Below the pieces are notes generated by a model. It saw nothing but the letters and a program-made list of their open reading frames with translations. It was not told where the DNA came from and ran no database searches. Positions 40,486 to 51,259 of a DNA stretch of 57,767 nt are shown here, piece by piece (positions within the stretch are counted from its first letter, which is position 1; every line of letters begins with the position of its first letter). The translations under genes were made by a program, and so were the position numbers. Origin of the DNA: DASYUM01 sp036001225 (GTDB taxonomy: Bacteria; Methylomirabilota; Methylomirabilia; Rokubacteriales; DASRDR01); the NCBI GenBank assembly GCA_036001225.1, contig DASYUM010000147.1:1-57767 (forward strand), written 5' to 3'.

Positions 40486-41424
40486 TCAGCGGCCGCGGCG
40501 GTCGAGTTCGGCATCGATCGCCGGCAGGGCTTCCAGGATCACGGTGCCCACCGCCTCCAGGCTCCGGGCGTCGAGCTTGTCCAGCGTGTCCTCCGCCGTG
40601 TGCCAGAAGGCGTTCTCCCCCGGCCGTCCCCCGTAGTCGAAGTCGATGAGCAGGGTCGCCGCCACGCCGGCGTCGAGGAATGGGCTATGGTCGTCCTCGA
40701 CCGGCTGACGCTCGTCGAGGAAGTGTCGCGCGTAGCCGAGGCGGCGAGCCACGCCCCACACCAGCTCGGTGAGCCACGAGGTGGAGGCGGACTCCCGGCG
40801 GAGGCCGAGGTCCCGGTCGCCGATCATGTCGGCGACCACGAGCACCCGCAGTCGCGGCAGCTCGCCGGAGGCCCGGAGGGCCGCCACCAGCGCCCGGCTG
40901 CCGTAGAGGCTGTCGGTCGCGCTCCACTCTACCTGCGCTTCCTCCCCGTCGAAGAACAGGAGCCAGCGGGTGTAGGCGGGCGGCGTGGCCCGGTGGCGGG
41001 CGGCCAGGGCCCGGCCCAACTCGATCAGCAGCGCCGCCGACGAGCCGCCGTCGTTGGCGCCGACGAAGCGGAAGCTGGTGAACACCTTGGTGTCGTAGTG
41101 GCCCCCGACCGCGACCACGTCCGGGCGGCGGCCCGGCCACTCGGCGATCAGGTTGACCATGCGGATGGCGCCGCGGGGCGTCTTCGCGGTGAAGGCCTGC
41201 TCGCGGACTCGCCACCCGGCCTGACGCAGCTCGCCGGCGATGTACGCCCGGGCCCGGCCGAGGGCCGGCGACCCCGGCGGGCGCGGCCCAAAGCCGACCA
41301 GCCGCTCGACGTCGCGGAGCGCGCGCCCTCCATCGAAGCCGTCAGCGGCCAGCGCGGCGGCGCCGGCCAGGGCCACCAGGCCCAGCGCCGCCGCCCACCG
41401 GCGGGCGCGCCGCCCCGGGGTCAT
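40486..41424 (-). CDS. M28-family exported zinc hydrolase, glutaminyl-peptide cyclotransferase-like, 312 aa
   Basis: A signal peptide (RRWAAALGLVALAGAAALA) precedes an M28 zinc domain: GGHYDTK, GANDGGSSAA, FFDGEEAQVEWSATDSLYGSR, VADMIGDRDLG and EDDHSPFLDAGV (metal and catalytic Asp/His/Glu). The motif set E-x-W-x3-D-S-L-Y-G-S and DMIGD is that of glutaminyl cyclases, which form N-terminal pyroglutamate, rather than general aminopeptidases. ATG at 41424 overlaps the methyltransferase stop (ATGA). Confidence 0.85.
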   Translation of the reverse strand: MTPGRRARRWAAALGLVALAGAAALAADGFDGGRALRDVERLVGFGPRPPGSPALGRARAYIAGELRQAGWRVREQAFTAKTPRGAIRMVNLIAEWPGRRPDVVAVGGHYDTKVFTSFRFVGANDGGSSAALLIELGRALAARHRATPPAYTRWLLFFDGEEAQVEWSATDSLYGSRALVAALRASGELPRLRVLVVADMIGDRDLGLRRESASTSWLTELVWGVARRLGYARHFLDERQPVEDDHSPFLDAGVAATLLIDFDYGGRPGENAFWHTAEDTLDKLDARSLEAVGTVILEALPAIDAELDRRGR

Positions 41425-42263
41425 CCGGGCACGACCCCGGTCGCCGCGTAGAAGTTCAGGCTCATGAAGAAGTCGCCGCGGGCGGCGGCGGCTTCCGCCT
41501 GCGCCAGCCACCCGCGCCCCTCGGCGGCGGTGATGACGCGCCGCCGCCTGGTGAACGCCACGCGCCGCTCGAGGAGCGAGCGCACGTAGCTGTCGTAGGT
41601 CGGCTCGACGACGACGAACGCCCGGCCGCGGACGCGCCGAAGCCCGGCGGCCCGCAGCCGCCGCAGCAGGCCGCGCCCGCTCCAGGGATTCGGGTAGAAG
41701 CGCTCGGCGTGGCCGTCGATGATCCGCCGGGTCAGGGCCCGGTCGGGCAGGTCGATCACCAGTGTCCCCAGATCCTGATCGAGGACGGCCACCCGGCCGC
41801 CCGATCGCGTGACCCGGACCATCTCGGCCAGCACCTGATCGCTTCGTGGCACGTGGAGGAGGACGGTGACCGCGACCGCGGCGTCGAAGGCCCTGGCCGC
41901 GAACGGCAGCCGGCGCCCGTCGGCCACCCGGAAGCGGCAGCGCGCGCCCGCTCGGCGGGCGCGGCGCCGCGCTTCGGCGACGAACGCCCGGCTGGGGTCC
42001 ACGCCGACGACCGCGCCACGAGCGCCGACGCGGGCCGCGATGTCCCGCGTCACCACGCCGGTCCCGCAGCCGAGGTCGAGAACGCGAGCGCCCGGGCGAA
42101 TGCCGGCGAAGGCGAGGAACGCTCGGCGAAGCCGCCGCTGGTGAGGCTGGGCCCCCCGCAGCTCGAGGAAGCGGGCGAACTCGAGCGGCTCCGGCTGGGC
42201 GTCGATGGCGAGGTAGGGATCGGGAGATCCTCTCCCGGTAGACGAGGACGAAGAGGATGGCAT
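41421..42263 (-). CDS. SAM-dependent methyltransferase, 280 aa
   Basis: Class I methyltransferase with VLDLGCGTGVVTRDIA (motif I), VVGVDPSRAFVAEARRR, RVADGRRLPFAARAFDAAVAV and MVRVTRSGGRVAVLDQD. The N-terminus is Ser-rich (MPSSSSSSTG). The C-terminal domain with DSYVRSLLERRVAFT and the final RGDFFMSLNFYAATG is shared by UbiE/arsenite-type relatives of unknown substrate. It overlaps the M28 gene by four bases; no functional link is evident. Confidence 0.87.
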   Translation of the reverse strand: MPSSSSSSTGRGSPDPYLAIDAQPEPLEFARFLELRGAQPHQRRLRRAFLAFAGIRPGARVLDLGCGTGVVTRDIAARVGARGAVVGVDPSRAFVAEARRRARRAGARCRFRVADGRRLPFAARAFDAAVAVTVLLHVPRSDQVLAEMVRVTRSGGRVAVLDQDLGTLVIDLPDRALTRRIIDGHAERFYPNPWSGRGLLRRLRAAGLRRVRGRAFVVVEPTYDSYVRSLLERRVAFTRRRRVITAAEGRGWLAQAEAAAARGDFFMSLNFYAATGVVPG

Positions 42264-42325
42264 CGGCGCGGCGACCGCGCCGATTCTAGCAGGCCCCGGA
42301 CGAAGCTTCTAGCCCGAGGCGAGGA

Positions 42326-42583
42326 TCAACTCGGCAGCTTGAACTTCTCGGCGCAGGCGGGGCTGCAGAAGTAATAGGTCACCGGCCCCGCCGTCCGGGC
42401 AATCGCGGTGCGCCGCGGTACGTAGGTCGCGCACACGGGGTCCTTCACCAGCTCGTCCCGGAGTGCTCGGGGCCCGCCGGGACGCCTGACCCCGCGGAGC
42501 CCGGCCAGAAACCCGGCGACGGCGGCTCGGATGAGGAGGTAGATCAGGACGGCGAGGACGGCGAGAAGGAGCAGCCGGAGCAA
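42326..42583 (-). CDS. Membrane-anchored YHS/TRASH-like protein, 85 aa
   Basis: One N-terminal membrane helix (LRLLLLAVLAVLIYLLIRAAVAG) is followed by a small metal-binding-like domain, DPVCATYVP...TYYFCSPACAEKF, which matches the YHS pattern (D-P-V-C, then F-C-S-x2-C). Such domains sense or bind Cu, Hg or other soft metals. The best start is TTG at 42583, giving a leader of natural length. It sits 22 bp after an acidic protein gene. Confidence 0.75.
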   Translation of the reverse strand: MLRLLLLAVLAVLIYLLIRAAVAGFLAGLRGVRRPGGPRALRDELVKDPVCATYVPRRTAIARTAGPVTYYFCSPACAEKFKLPS

Positions 42584-42604
42584 AGCGCGGGCGCCGTGAC
42601 CCGA

Positions 42605-42979
42605 CTATCCCCCTTCCGGCCGCATATGGAGCGACTTGAGGAAATCGCGGTCCAGCTTGGTCAGCTCGAAGCGGAGGTCGCTCGAGTCGGCGGCGGGGGC
42701 GGCGCCGATTTCCCGGACCATGTACGTCGCTTCCTCGTCCTCGGTGGCCGGCGCCTCGGCCTCGGTGCTCTCGCCGTCTTCCCCCGGCTCGCCGTCACCG
42801 TCGCCGGCCTCGGCCGACTCCGCCGATTCGGCGTTGGCGACGAAGAACAGCCGCGCCTCGTACCCGTTGCGCACGAGCTCGGCCAGCGCCTCCCGGACCT
42901 CGGAAGAGGTGGAAAGGGACGCCTCGACGGCCTGCATCAGCTTGGCCATGAGGTCGCGGACCGCTTCATCCTTGTCCAT
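42605..42979 (-). CDS. Acidic protein of unknown function, 124 aa
   Basis: I do not recognise it. An N-terminal helical part (DKDEAVRDLMAKLMQAVEASLSTSSEVREALAELVRNGYEARLFFVANAE) is followed by a Glu/Ser/Ala stretch at about 50-85 and a closing ELTKLDRDFLKSLHMRPEGG. ATG at 42979 is chosen because a strong promoter lies 17-45 bases upstream and GAGG precedes it. A GTG at 43045 overlapping the SDR stop is a possible longer start, but it would lie upstream of that promoter's transcription start. The composition suggests a soluble, partly disordered regulator or chaperone. Confidence 0.65.
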   Translation of the reverse strand: MDKDEAVRDLMAKLMQAVEASLSTSSEVREALAELVRNGYEARLFFVANAESAESAEAGDGDGEPGEDGESTEAEAPATEDEEATYMVREIGAAPAADSSDLRFELTKLDRDFLKSLHMRPEGG

Positions 42980-42995
42980 CCAGGCCCTCGAATTC

Positions 42996-43024
42996 AGGAT
43001 AAGCTGCCCCCCCTCGACTGTCAA
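42996..43024 (-). promoter_or_regulatory. Strong sigma-70-type promoter for the acidic protein gene
   Basis: On the minus strand TTGACA (43019-43024) and TATCCT (42996-43001) are 17 bases apart. Transcription would begin about 10 bases before the ATG at 42979. Confidence 0.75.
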
Positions 43025-43041
43025 ATTCCGAGTCACCGGGC

Positions 43042-43887
43042 TCACGATGCGGCGCCCTTTTCGGGGCGACGCAGGATCGCCGCTTCCAGCCGGGCGAAGC
43101 GGCGTTGGAGCGGCTCTCGCCCCTCTTGGTGGGTAATCGCGTAGAGCTCGCCGGCGCGGACGGCCTCCAGCGCCTGCTCGGCGACCGCCTCCGGCGTCAG
43201 CGTGCGTCCGATCAGCGTGATGGGCTCGGCCGGCGGCCGGCCTGGCGGGTTCACCAGCGCGGCCGGCCGCGCCCGTTCGGCGTCCCGGATCCGGGTCGCC
43301 ACGCCCATCGGGCAGAGAACGGTGACGCCGATGCCGTGAGGCTTGAGGTCCTTGGCCAGGGTCTCCGACAGACCGACCACCGCGTACTTGGTCGTGTTGT
43401 AGATCCCGAGCCCCTGAGAGGCGACGAGGCCGGCCATGGAGGCGGTGTTGAGGACGTGCCCGCCCGGGCCCTGGGCGATCATCCGGGGCAGGAAGGCCAG
43501 CAGCCCGTGGATCACGCCCCACAGGTTCACCCCGACGACCCACTGCCAATCCTGGAGCGTCGCCGCCTCCAGCCCGCCGTGCACGGCGACGCCGGCGTTG
43601 TTGCACAGGAGGTGGACGGCCCCGAAGCGGCTGAAGGCGCGGTCGGCCAGAGCGTGCACGGCGGCGGCGGCGGCGACGTCGGTCGGGACGGCGAGGGCCT
43701 GGCGGCCGTGCCCGGCCACGCCCCGGCAGGTCTCGGCCATGCCGGCTTCGTCCACATCCGCCACCACCACGTGGGCGCCGTCGCGGGCCACCGCCAGGGC
43801 GAGCGCGCGGCCGATCCCGCTGCCGCCGCCGGTCACCACGGCCACCCGGTCGCGGAAGGTCGAGAGCGGGGAGGCGGCGGCCGCCAT
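43042..43887 (-). CDS. SDR-family oxidoreductase, 281 aa
   Basis: A classical SDR: VTGGGSGIGRA, ADVDEAGMAE (Asp after strand 2, NAD preference), CNNAGVA, NTASMAG (Ser) and YNTTKYAVVGLSE (Tyr-x3-Lys). The C-terminal extension (LTPEAVAEQALEAVRAGELYAITHQEGREPLQRRF) is common in SDRs of lipid or steroid metabolism in soil bacteria. Same direction as the small membrane protein upstream. Substrate unknown. Confidence 0.9.
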   Translation of the reverse strand: MAAAASPLSTFRDRVAVVTGGGSGIGRALALAVARDGAHVVVADVDEAGMAETCRGVAGHGRQALAVPTDVAAAAAVHALADRAFSRFGAVHLLCNNAGVAVHGGLEAATLQDWQWVVGVNLWGVIHGLLAFLPRMIAQGPGGHVLNTASMAGLVASQGLGIYNTTKYAVVGLSETLAKDLKPHGIGVTVLCPMGVATRIRDAERARPAALVNPPGRPPAEPITLIGRTLTPEAVAEQALEAVRAGELYAITHQEGREPLQRRFARLEAAILRRPEKGAAS

Positions 43888-43899
43888 CGGAACCCCGGC

Positions 43900-44271
43900 T
43901 CAGCCTTCGCGGCGCGCGGCGAAGACGGCGACGGTGAAGATGCCGCTGACGGCCCCGTTCACCATCCAGTACCAGGCGGCACCGTTGAACCCGCGCACGA
44001 ACGCCTGGGCGAGGATGGTCACCAGGAACAGCGCGGGCAGCGCGAGGTAGGCCGGCGTGAGGCCGCGATAGCGCGCGAGGTCGGCGGCGATCTGGATCTC
44101 GAGCCCGGCGAGGACGACGAACGCGATGCCCAGCGCGCGGAGGATGTAGTTCTCCGGCAGCGGCAGCTGCTGGGTCACCATGGTCGTCCAGCGGGGCACG
44201 AGCAGGTAGGGAAGCCCGTACAGCAGGAGCACGACGGCTTGCGCCAGCATGACGATCTTGAGCGTCTTCAT
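43900..44271 (-). CDS. Small integral membrane protein, 123 aa
   Basis: Four hydrophobic segments: IVMLAQAVVLLLYGLPYLL, LRALGIAFVVLAGLEIQI, YLALPALFLVTILAQAFV and WYWMVNGAVSGIFTVAVF. ATG at 44271 follows GGAGG. I cannot name a function; the 12-bp gap suggests cotranscription with the SDR. Confidence 0.75.
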   Translation of the reverse strand: MKTLKIVMLAQAVVLLLYGLPYLLVPRWTTMVTQQLPLPENYILRALGIAFVVLAGLEIQIAADLARYRGLTPAYLALPALFLVTILAQAFVRGFNGAAWYWMVNGAVSGIFTVAVFAARREG

Positions 44272-44313
44272 GGGGCCTCCCGCGCGGGCGAAGATCCGGC
44301 GCGCTTCGGCGCG

Positions 44314-44343
44314 AGTGTAGGCGGGGGGCGCGAGGCTTGTCAA
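44314..44343 (-). promoter_or_regulatory. Promoter for the small membrane protein/SDR unit
   Basis: On the minus strand TTGACA (44338-44343) and TACACT (44314-44319) are 18 bases apart. On the plus strand a TAGAAT at 44375-44380 may serve the divergent hydantoinase gene. Confidence 0.65.
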
Positions 44344-46453
44344 CGGCGGGACGGCCGCCCGCCGCCGCTTCTGCTAGAATCGCCGGCGCGATGGGGCGCT
44401 ATCGCCTCGGCATCGACATCGGCGGCACCTTCACCGACCTCGCCCTCCTCGACGCCGGCGGCCGCGTGCGGTTCGGGAAGGTGCTCACCACGCCCGACGA
44501 TCCGCTGCGGGGCCTGCTGGAGGGCATGCGGCTCGTCCTCGGCGAGCAGGGGGCGCCCCCGGCTGACCTCGCCCACGTCCTCCACGGGACCACGCTCATC
44601 ACCAATGCCGTGATCGAGCGGCAGGGCGCACGCACGGCGCTCCTGACGACGGCCGGCTTCGAGGATGTCCTCGAGATCGGTCGCGAGCAACGCTACGACC
44701 TCTACGACCTCGAGATGCGCCGGCCGGAGCCGCTCGTCCGCCGCCGGCTCCGGGTCGGCGTCGCCGAGCGCACCGACCACACGGGCGTCGTGCGGCTCCC
44801 GGTCGACGAGGCGAGTCTCGGCCAGGCGATGGCGGCGCTACGGGAGGCGGGCGTGGCCGCGGTGGCGATCTGCTTCCTCCACGCCTATCGCAATCCGGCC
44901 AACGAGCGACGGGCGGCCGAAGCCGTCCGCGCCGCCCTGCCCGGCGTGACCGTGACGACCTCGTCGGAGGTGCTGGCCGAAATCCGCGAGTACGAACGGG
45001 CCTCGACCACCGTCCTCAACGCCTACGTCCAGCCCCTGACCCGCCGCTACCTGGGCCGGCTCACCAGCGGCCTGGCGGGCGCCGGCGCCGATCACGCCGC
45101 CGTCCACGTCATGACCTCGAGCGGGCACCTCACCACCACCGACGAAGCGGAACGCGTCCCGGTGCGGCTGATCGAGTCGGGGCCGGCCGGTGGCTGCCTG
45201 GCCGCCGTCTTCCACGGACGGCGGGCCCGGCTGCCCGACCTGGTCGCCTTCGACATGGGCGGCACGACCGCGAAGGCGTGCCTCATCCACCGCGGCCAGC
45301 CGTTCATGACGAACGAGCTCGAGGTGGCCCGCGTCCACCTGCAGAAGAAAGGTAGCGGCTTGCCGCTCAGGATCCCGGCCATGGACCTGATCGAGATCGG
45401 GGCCGGCGGGGGGTCCATCGCCGGCGTCGATCCCCTCGGGTTGGTTGCTGCGGGTCGGGCCGCGCAGCGCAGGCGCCGATCCGGGACCGGCCTGCTACGG
45501 TCGCGGGGGGAAGGAGCCGACGGTGACCGACGCCGACCTCCTCCTCGGCTATCTGGCCCCTGACCGGTTCCTCGGCGGCGCCATGCGGCTCGATGCGGAG
45601 GCGGCCCGGCGGGCCGTCCACAGTGTCGCCGACCCGCTCGGTCTCGACGTGGTCGAGGCGGCGGCCGGCATCCACCGCATCGTGAACGAGAACATGGCCA
45701 GCGCCGCCCGCATCCACGTCCTGGAAAAGGGCAAGGACCCGCGCCGCTATCCGCTGTTCACCTTCGGCGGCGCGGGGCCGGTCCACGCCCACGGCATCGC
45801 CCGGCTGCTGGGCACCGCCCGGATCGTCGTTCCCCGGGGAGCCGGCGTGACGGCGGCCCTCGGGTTCCTCGCGGCGCCGATCGCGGCCGACCAGGTGCGG
45901 ACCTACCTGGTCCGGCTGGATCGGACCGACTGGACGCGCGTGGCCGCCCTCTTCCGTGACATGGAGGCGGCGGCGAGGGCGACGCTGCGCGCGGCCGGCG
46001 TGCCGCGGCGGGCGATCCGGATCGAGCGGGCCGCCGACATGCGCTACGCCGGCCAGGGGTTCGAGGTGACGGCGCCGCTGCCCGGCGGACGCCTCGGGGC
46101 CGCGCGCGCCGGAGCGGTGGCACGGGCGTTCCTGGCGACCTATCGCGAGCGCTACGGGCAGGCGACGCGCGATCAGCCGCTGGAAGTCGTCTCCTGGCGG
46201 GTGCGCGCCGCCGGCCCCCTGCCCCGGCTCGCGCTCGAGCCCGCGCCCCGCGGGCGCGACGCGGGGCCGGCGCGCACGGGGCGGCGGCCGGCGTATTTCG
46301 GCGGGCGCTTCGTGGCGACGCCGGTCTACGACCGGGCGCGGTTGGGGGCGGGGGCCACGCTGCGGGGGCCGGCCATCATCGAGGAGCGCGAGTCCACCCT
46401 CATCGTGCCACCCAGCGCCCGGCTCACCATCGATCGCGGGGGGAACGCCGTCG

Positions 46454-47860
<1,407 letters not shown>

Positions 47861-47931
47861 GATCGAAGCCTCCCGGTCTCAGTGTACCCGGGCGCCGGCC
47901 GGCCATCCACAAGCACGCCAAGTTGAAGTAA

Positions 47932-47958
47932 GCTATGGCCGGCCTGAGGCCGGCCATG
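47932..47958. repeat. Short palindromic repeat at the hydantoinase B start
   Basis: ATGGCCGGCCTGAGGCCGGCCAT is a near-perfect palindrome containing two in-frame ATGs. A hairpin here could hide the ribosome site GAGG at 47946-47949. Confidence 0.7.
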
Positions 47959-49593
47959 ACGGCAACCCGGCGTCCCCTCGATCCCGTCACCACGTCCATC
48001 CTGTGGGCTCGCCTGCTGGCGGTCGTGGACGAGGCGGCCGCCACCCTGATCCGGACCTCGTTTTCCACCATCGTCCGCGAAGTGCACGACATGACCCAGC
48101 TCCTCACCGACGACCGCGGGCAGACGCTCGCGCAGTCGGCCGTCTCCACGCCGGGCTTCGTGGGCACCACCGCCGGCGGCGTGCGGCGGTTCCTCGAGCT
48201 GTACGGGCGCCGCTGGCGGCCCGGGGACGTCGCCATCACCAACGACCCCTGGGTGGTGACCGGGCACCTGCCCGACGTGACGGTCGTCAGCCCCGTCTTC
48301 CACCGGAGCCGGTTGGTCGCCTTCATGGCCAACACCGCCCACATGACGGACATCGGCGGGACCTACTTCGGCGTCAACACGACCGAGGTCTTCGAGGAGG
48401 GCCTCCGCATCCCGCCGGTCAGGCTGGTGACGGCCGGCCGCCCGGTGGAGCCGGTGTGGGCGATGATCCGGGCCAACGTGCGCGCGCCCGACCAGGTCAT
48501 CGGCGACATCCGGGCCCAGGTGGCGGCCAACGCGCAGGGGCAGCGCGCGATCTCCGCCATCATGGCCGACTATGGCCTGACCGACCTCCGCGGGCTGGCC
48601 CGGGCCATTCACGACGCCAGCGACCGCGCGCTGGGGGCGGCGCTCGCCGAGGTGCCCGACGGGATCTACCACGCCGAGGCGACGGGCGACGGCTACGGCG
48701 AGCCGTTCACGGTGAAACTCGCCCTCGGCGTCCGGCGCGGCCACCTTCACTTCGACTTCACCGGCTCCTCGCCGCAGCAGCGCACCCCGATCAACGCGGT
48801 CCTCCAGTACACGCGCGCCTACGCCGCCTTTACCACGAAGTGTGCCTTCGTCCCCGCCATCCCGAACAACGAAGGACTGCTTCGCCGGATCGCCCTGACC
48901 GCACCCCCCGGCACCATCGTCAACGCGGCGGAGCCGGCCCCGGTCCAGTCGCGCCACGTCCTCGGCTTCGTGCTCCAGGGCGCGGTCTTCGCCGCCCTCG
49001 CCCAGTGCGCGCCGGCCCACTGCCAGGCCGACAGCGGGACGCCGCCGCCGATCCTCACCTTTTACGGCAGCCGGCCCGACGGCACGCCCTTCGTGACCTT
49101 CGAGTTCGTCAATGGCGGCGTCGGCGGCAAGCTCGCCGGGGACGGACGCTCGACCACCACGTTCCCGTCGAACATCGCGAACCTGCCGATCGAGGTGCTG
49201 GAGTCGATCGCGCCCGTCCTCTACCTGGAGCAGCGGCTCATCCCGGACTCGGCCGGGGTCGGGATGCACCGGGGCGGGCTCGGCCAGCGGAAGACCTTCC
49301 GCGTCGAGCACCCGATGATGGCCTCGCTGATCCTCGACCGCTTCCGGCACCCGCCACCGGGCGTGCTGGGGGGTGGCGCGGGGCGGCGGGCCGACGCCCG
49401 GTTCGCCGACGGGCGGGCGGTGACCATGAAGAGCGTGCTGGGCCTTCAGCCGGGCGACGTGCTCACCCTCGAGTCCGCGGGCGGGGGTGGCTACGGCGAC
49501 CCTGGCAAGCGGCCCGACGACCTCGTGCGCCGCGATCTGGAGGAAGGCTACGTGACACACTGGCCAGGCTGGGACGGAGGGAAAGGCAAATGA
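47956..49593 (+). CDS. Hydantoinase/oxoprolinase subunit B, 545 aa
   Basis: The subunit B family is clear: LDPVTTSILWARLLAVVDEAAATLIRTSFSTIVREVHDM, DVAITNDPWVVTGHLPDVTVV, HMTDIGG (metal-site residues) and FTGSSPQQRTPINAVLQY, closing with SAGGGGYGDPGKRP. With subunit A it hydrolyses hydantoins, oxoproline or carboxylates ketones. ATG at 47956 with GAGG six bases upstream is preferred; an ATG at 47935 adds seven residues from a palindromic repeat. Its TGA overlaps the ATG of the binding protein gene (ATGA), so B is coupled to the importer rather than to subunit A. Confidence 0.92.
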   Translation: MTATRRPLDPVTTSILWARLLAVVDEAAATLIRTSFSTIVREVHDMTQLLTDDRGQTLAQSAVSTPGFVGTTAGGVRRFLELYGRRWRPGDVAITNDPWVVTGHLPDVTVVSPVFHRSRLVAFMANTAHMTDIGGTYFGVNTTEVFEEGLRIPPVRLVTAGRPVEPVWAMIRANVRAPDQVIGDIRAQVAANAQGQRAISAIMADYGLTDLRGLARAIHDASDRALGAALAEVPDGIYHAEATGDGYGEPFTVKLALGVRRGHLHFDFTGSSPQQRTPINAVLQYTRAYAAFTTKCAFVPAIPNNEGLLRRIALTAPPGTIVNAAEPAPVQSRHVLGFVLQGAVFAALAQCAPAHCQADSGTPPPILTFYGSRPDGTPFVTFEFVNGGVGGKLAGDGRSTTTFPSNIANLPIEVLESIAPVLYLEQRLIPDSAGVGMHRGGLGQRKTFRVEHPMMASLILDRFRHPPPGVLGGGAGRRADARFADGRAVTMKSVLGLQPGDVLTLESAGGGGYGDPGKRPDDLVRRDLEEGYVTHWPGWDGGKGK

Positions 49594-51164
49594 GGGCGCT
49601 CCGAAGGGTCGGTCTCGTGCTCCTGCTCCTGGCCGCGGCGGGCGCGGCCGTCGCCGCCACGCCGGCCGACGTGCTGATCGTGGCGGTGAGCGGCGATCTG
49701 GTCTCCATCGACCCGCCGTTCTCCTCGGGGGCACCGTTCCAGAACGAGGTGATCACCAATCTCTACGACTACCTGGTCGAGTTCGGCACCAAAGGCGACG
49801 GCAAGGGCGGCATGATGGGCGACTTGAACAGCTTCGCCGGCAAGCTCGCCCAGTCGTGGACGGTCTCGCCCGACGGCACCAAGGTGACCTTCAAGCTCCG
49901 GCCAGGGGCCAAGTTCGCCAGCGGCGACCCGGTCACCGTCCAGGACGTGAAGCACACCTACGACCGCATCTTCGGGGTGAAAGCGGTCACCGCGGCGCTC
50001 ACCAAGATGGCGGCGGTCGAGGGGCCGGAGTCGATTCGCATCGTCGACCCCCAGACCCTCGAGTTCACGCTGGCCAAGGGCAACCCCCTCCTGTTCGGCA
50101 ACATGGCCCAGTACGGCCACGGCGTGACCCAGGAGAAGGCCCTCAAGCCGCACGGGGCGCCCGACGACCCGTGGGCGACCAAGTGGCTCAGGTCCAACGA
50201 CGCCGGCGGCGGGCCGTTCGCCCTCGAGCGATGGACTCCGGGCGCCGAGATCGTGTTGCGCCGCAACGAGCACTACTGGGCGGGTCCGGCCAAGCTCAAG
50301 CAGGTCGTCTTCAAGATCGTCCCCGAGGCGGCCACCCGCACCCTGCTGCTGCGCAACGGCTCGGTCGACGTCGCCACCGACCTCCCCTTCCAGGACGTGC
50401 TCGCGCTCCAGGGGGACCCCAACGTCCAGGTGCTGTCGTTCCCCTCCACGATCGTGAAGTACGTGGCCATGAACGTGAAGACCCCGCCCTTCGACCAGGT
50501 CAAGGTGCGGCAGGCCGTCGCCCATGCGGTGCCCTACGAGACCATCATGAAGGAGGTCGTGAAGGGCTTCGGCCGCCAGCTCAAGGGGCTCGCCCCCGAG
50601 GGGATGCTCACGGCCGATCCCTCGCTGTGGCGGTACGCCACCGACACCGGCAAGGCGAAGCAGCTCTTGAGCGAGGCCGGACTGGCCTCCGGCTTCAAGA
50701 CGACGCTCACCGTGCGGACCGGCTTTCCCGCCGACGAGCAGATCGCGGTCTGGATCCAGTCCGCCCTCCGGCCGCTGGGGGCGGAGGTGGCGATCGAGAA
50801 GCTCCCCCTGGCCGGCTTCACCGACCGGATGCGCAAGAAGGAGATGGCCTTCTTCGTCCACGAGTGGCTCTCGATCAACAACGACCCCTTCTACCACTAC
50901 TTCTGGCTGGCCCAGCCCGGCTGCTGCAACTACGCCAACTACGACAACCCCCAGGTGACCGGGCTGATCAAGGAGTTCATGCTGACCACCGACCAGAAAG
51001 CGCGGGCCGAGGCCAGCCGTCGCGTCCAGCAGCTGTTCATGGAGGACGCGCCGTGGGTCTTCCTCTACCAGCCCGACGTCATCGTGACCATGCGGAAGAA
51101 CGTCCGCGGGTACATCTACTGGCCCGACCGCTACACGCGCTACCACTCGATCTCCAAGCCGTAG
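49590..51164 (+). CDS. ABC transporter substrate-binding protein, family 5, 524 aa
   Basis: A signal peptide (VGLVLLLLAAAGAAVAA) is followed by family-5 blocks: VSGDLVSIDPPFSSGAPFQNEVITNLYDYL, WTVSPDGTKVTFKLRPGAKFASGDPVTVQDVKHTYDRI and RRNEHYWAGPAKLKQVVFKIVPEAATRTLLL. AGGGAAAGGCAA precedes the ATG, which overlaps the hydantoinase B stop. It begins a complete importer (binding protein, two permeases, two ATPases). Coupling to hydantoinase B suggests a cyclic amide or modified peptide as ligand. Confidence 0.93.
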   Translation: MRALRRVGLVLLLLAAAGAAVAATPADVLIVAVSGDLVSIDPPFSSGAPFQNEVITNLYDYLVEFGTKGDGKGGMMGDLNSFAGKLAQSWTVSPDGTKVTFKLRPGAKFASGDPVTVQDVKHTYDRIFGVKAVTAALTKMAAVEGPESIRIVDPQTLEFTLAKGNPLLFGNMAQYGHGVTQEKALKPHGAPDDPWATKWLRSNDAGGGPFALERWTPGAEIVLRRNEHYWAGPAKLKQVVFKIVPEAATRTLLLRNGSVDVATDLPFQDVLALQGDPNVQVLSFPSTIVKYVAMNVKTPPFDQVKVRQAVAHAVPYETIMKEVVKGFGRQLKGLAPEGMLTADPSLWRYATDTGKAKQLLSEAGLASGFKTTLTVRTGFPADEQIAVWIQSALRPLGAEVAIEKLPLAGFTDRMRKKEMAFFVHEWLSINNDPFYHYFWLAQPGCCNYANYDNPQVTGLIKEFMLTTDQKARAEASRRVQQLFMEDAPWVFLYQPDVIVTMRKNVRGYIYWPDRYTRYHSISKP

Positions 51165-51166
51165 CG

Positions 51167-51250
51167 ATGGAGGTCCGCGACAACCCCGACGATCTCCACT
51201 TCGGCGAGATGGAAGCCATCCGAGGACGCCTGGGCACCACCGGCTTCTGA
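51167..51250 (+). CDS. Possible 27-residue peptide between transporter genes
   Basis: An ATG two bases after the binding-protein stop opens a 27-codon frame (MEVRDNPDDLHFGEMEAIRG start, ending GTTGF) that stops nine bases before the permease ATG. The acidic, non-repetitive sequence looks more protein-like than its neighbours in other frames. It could be a leader peptide, a gene remnant or chance. Confidence 0.3.
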   Translation: MEVRDNPDDLHFGEMEAIRGRLGTTGF

Positions 51251-51259
51251 TCCGGCCGG

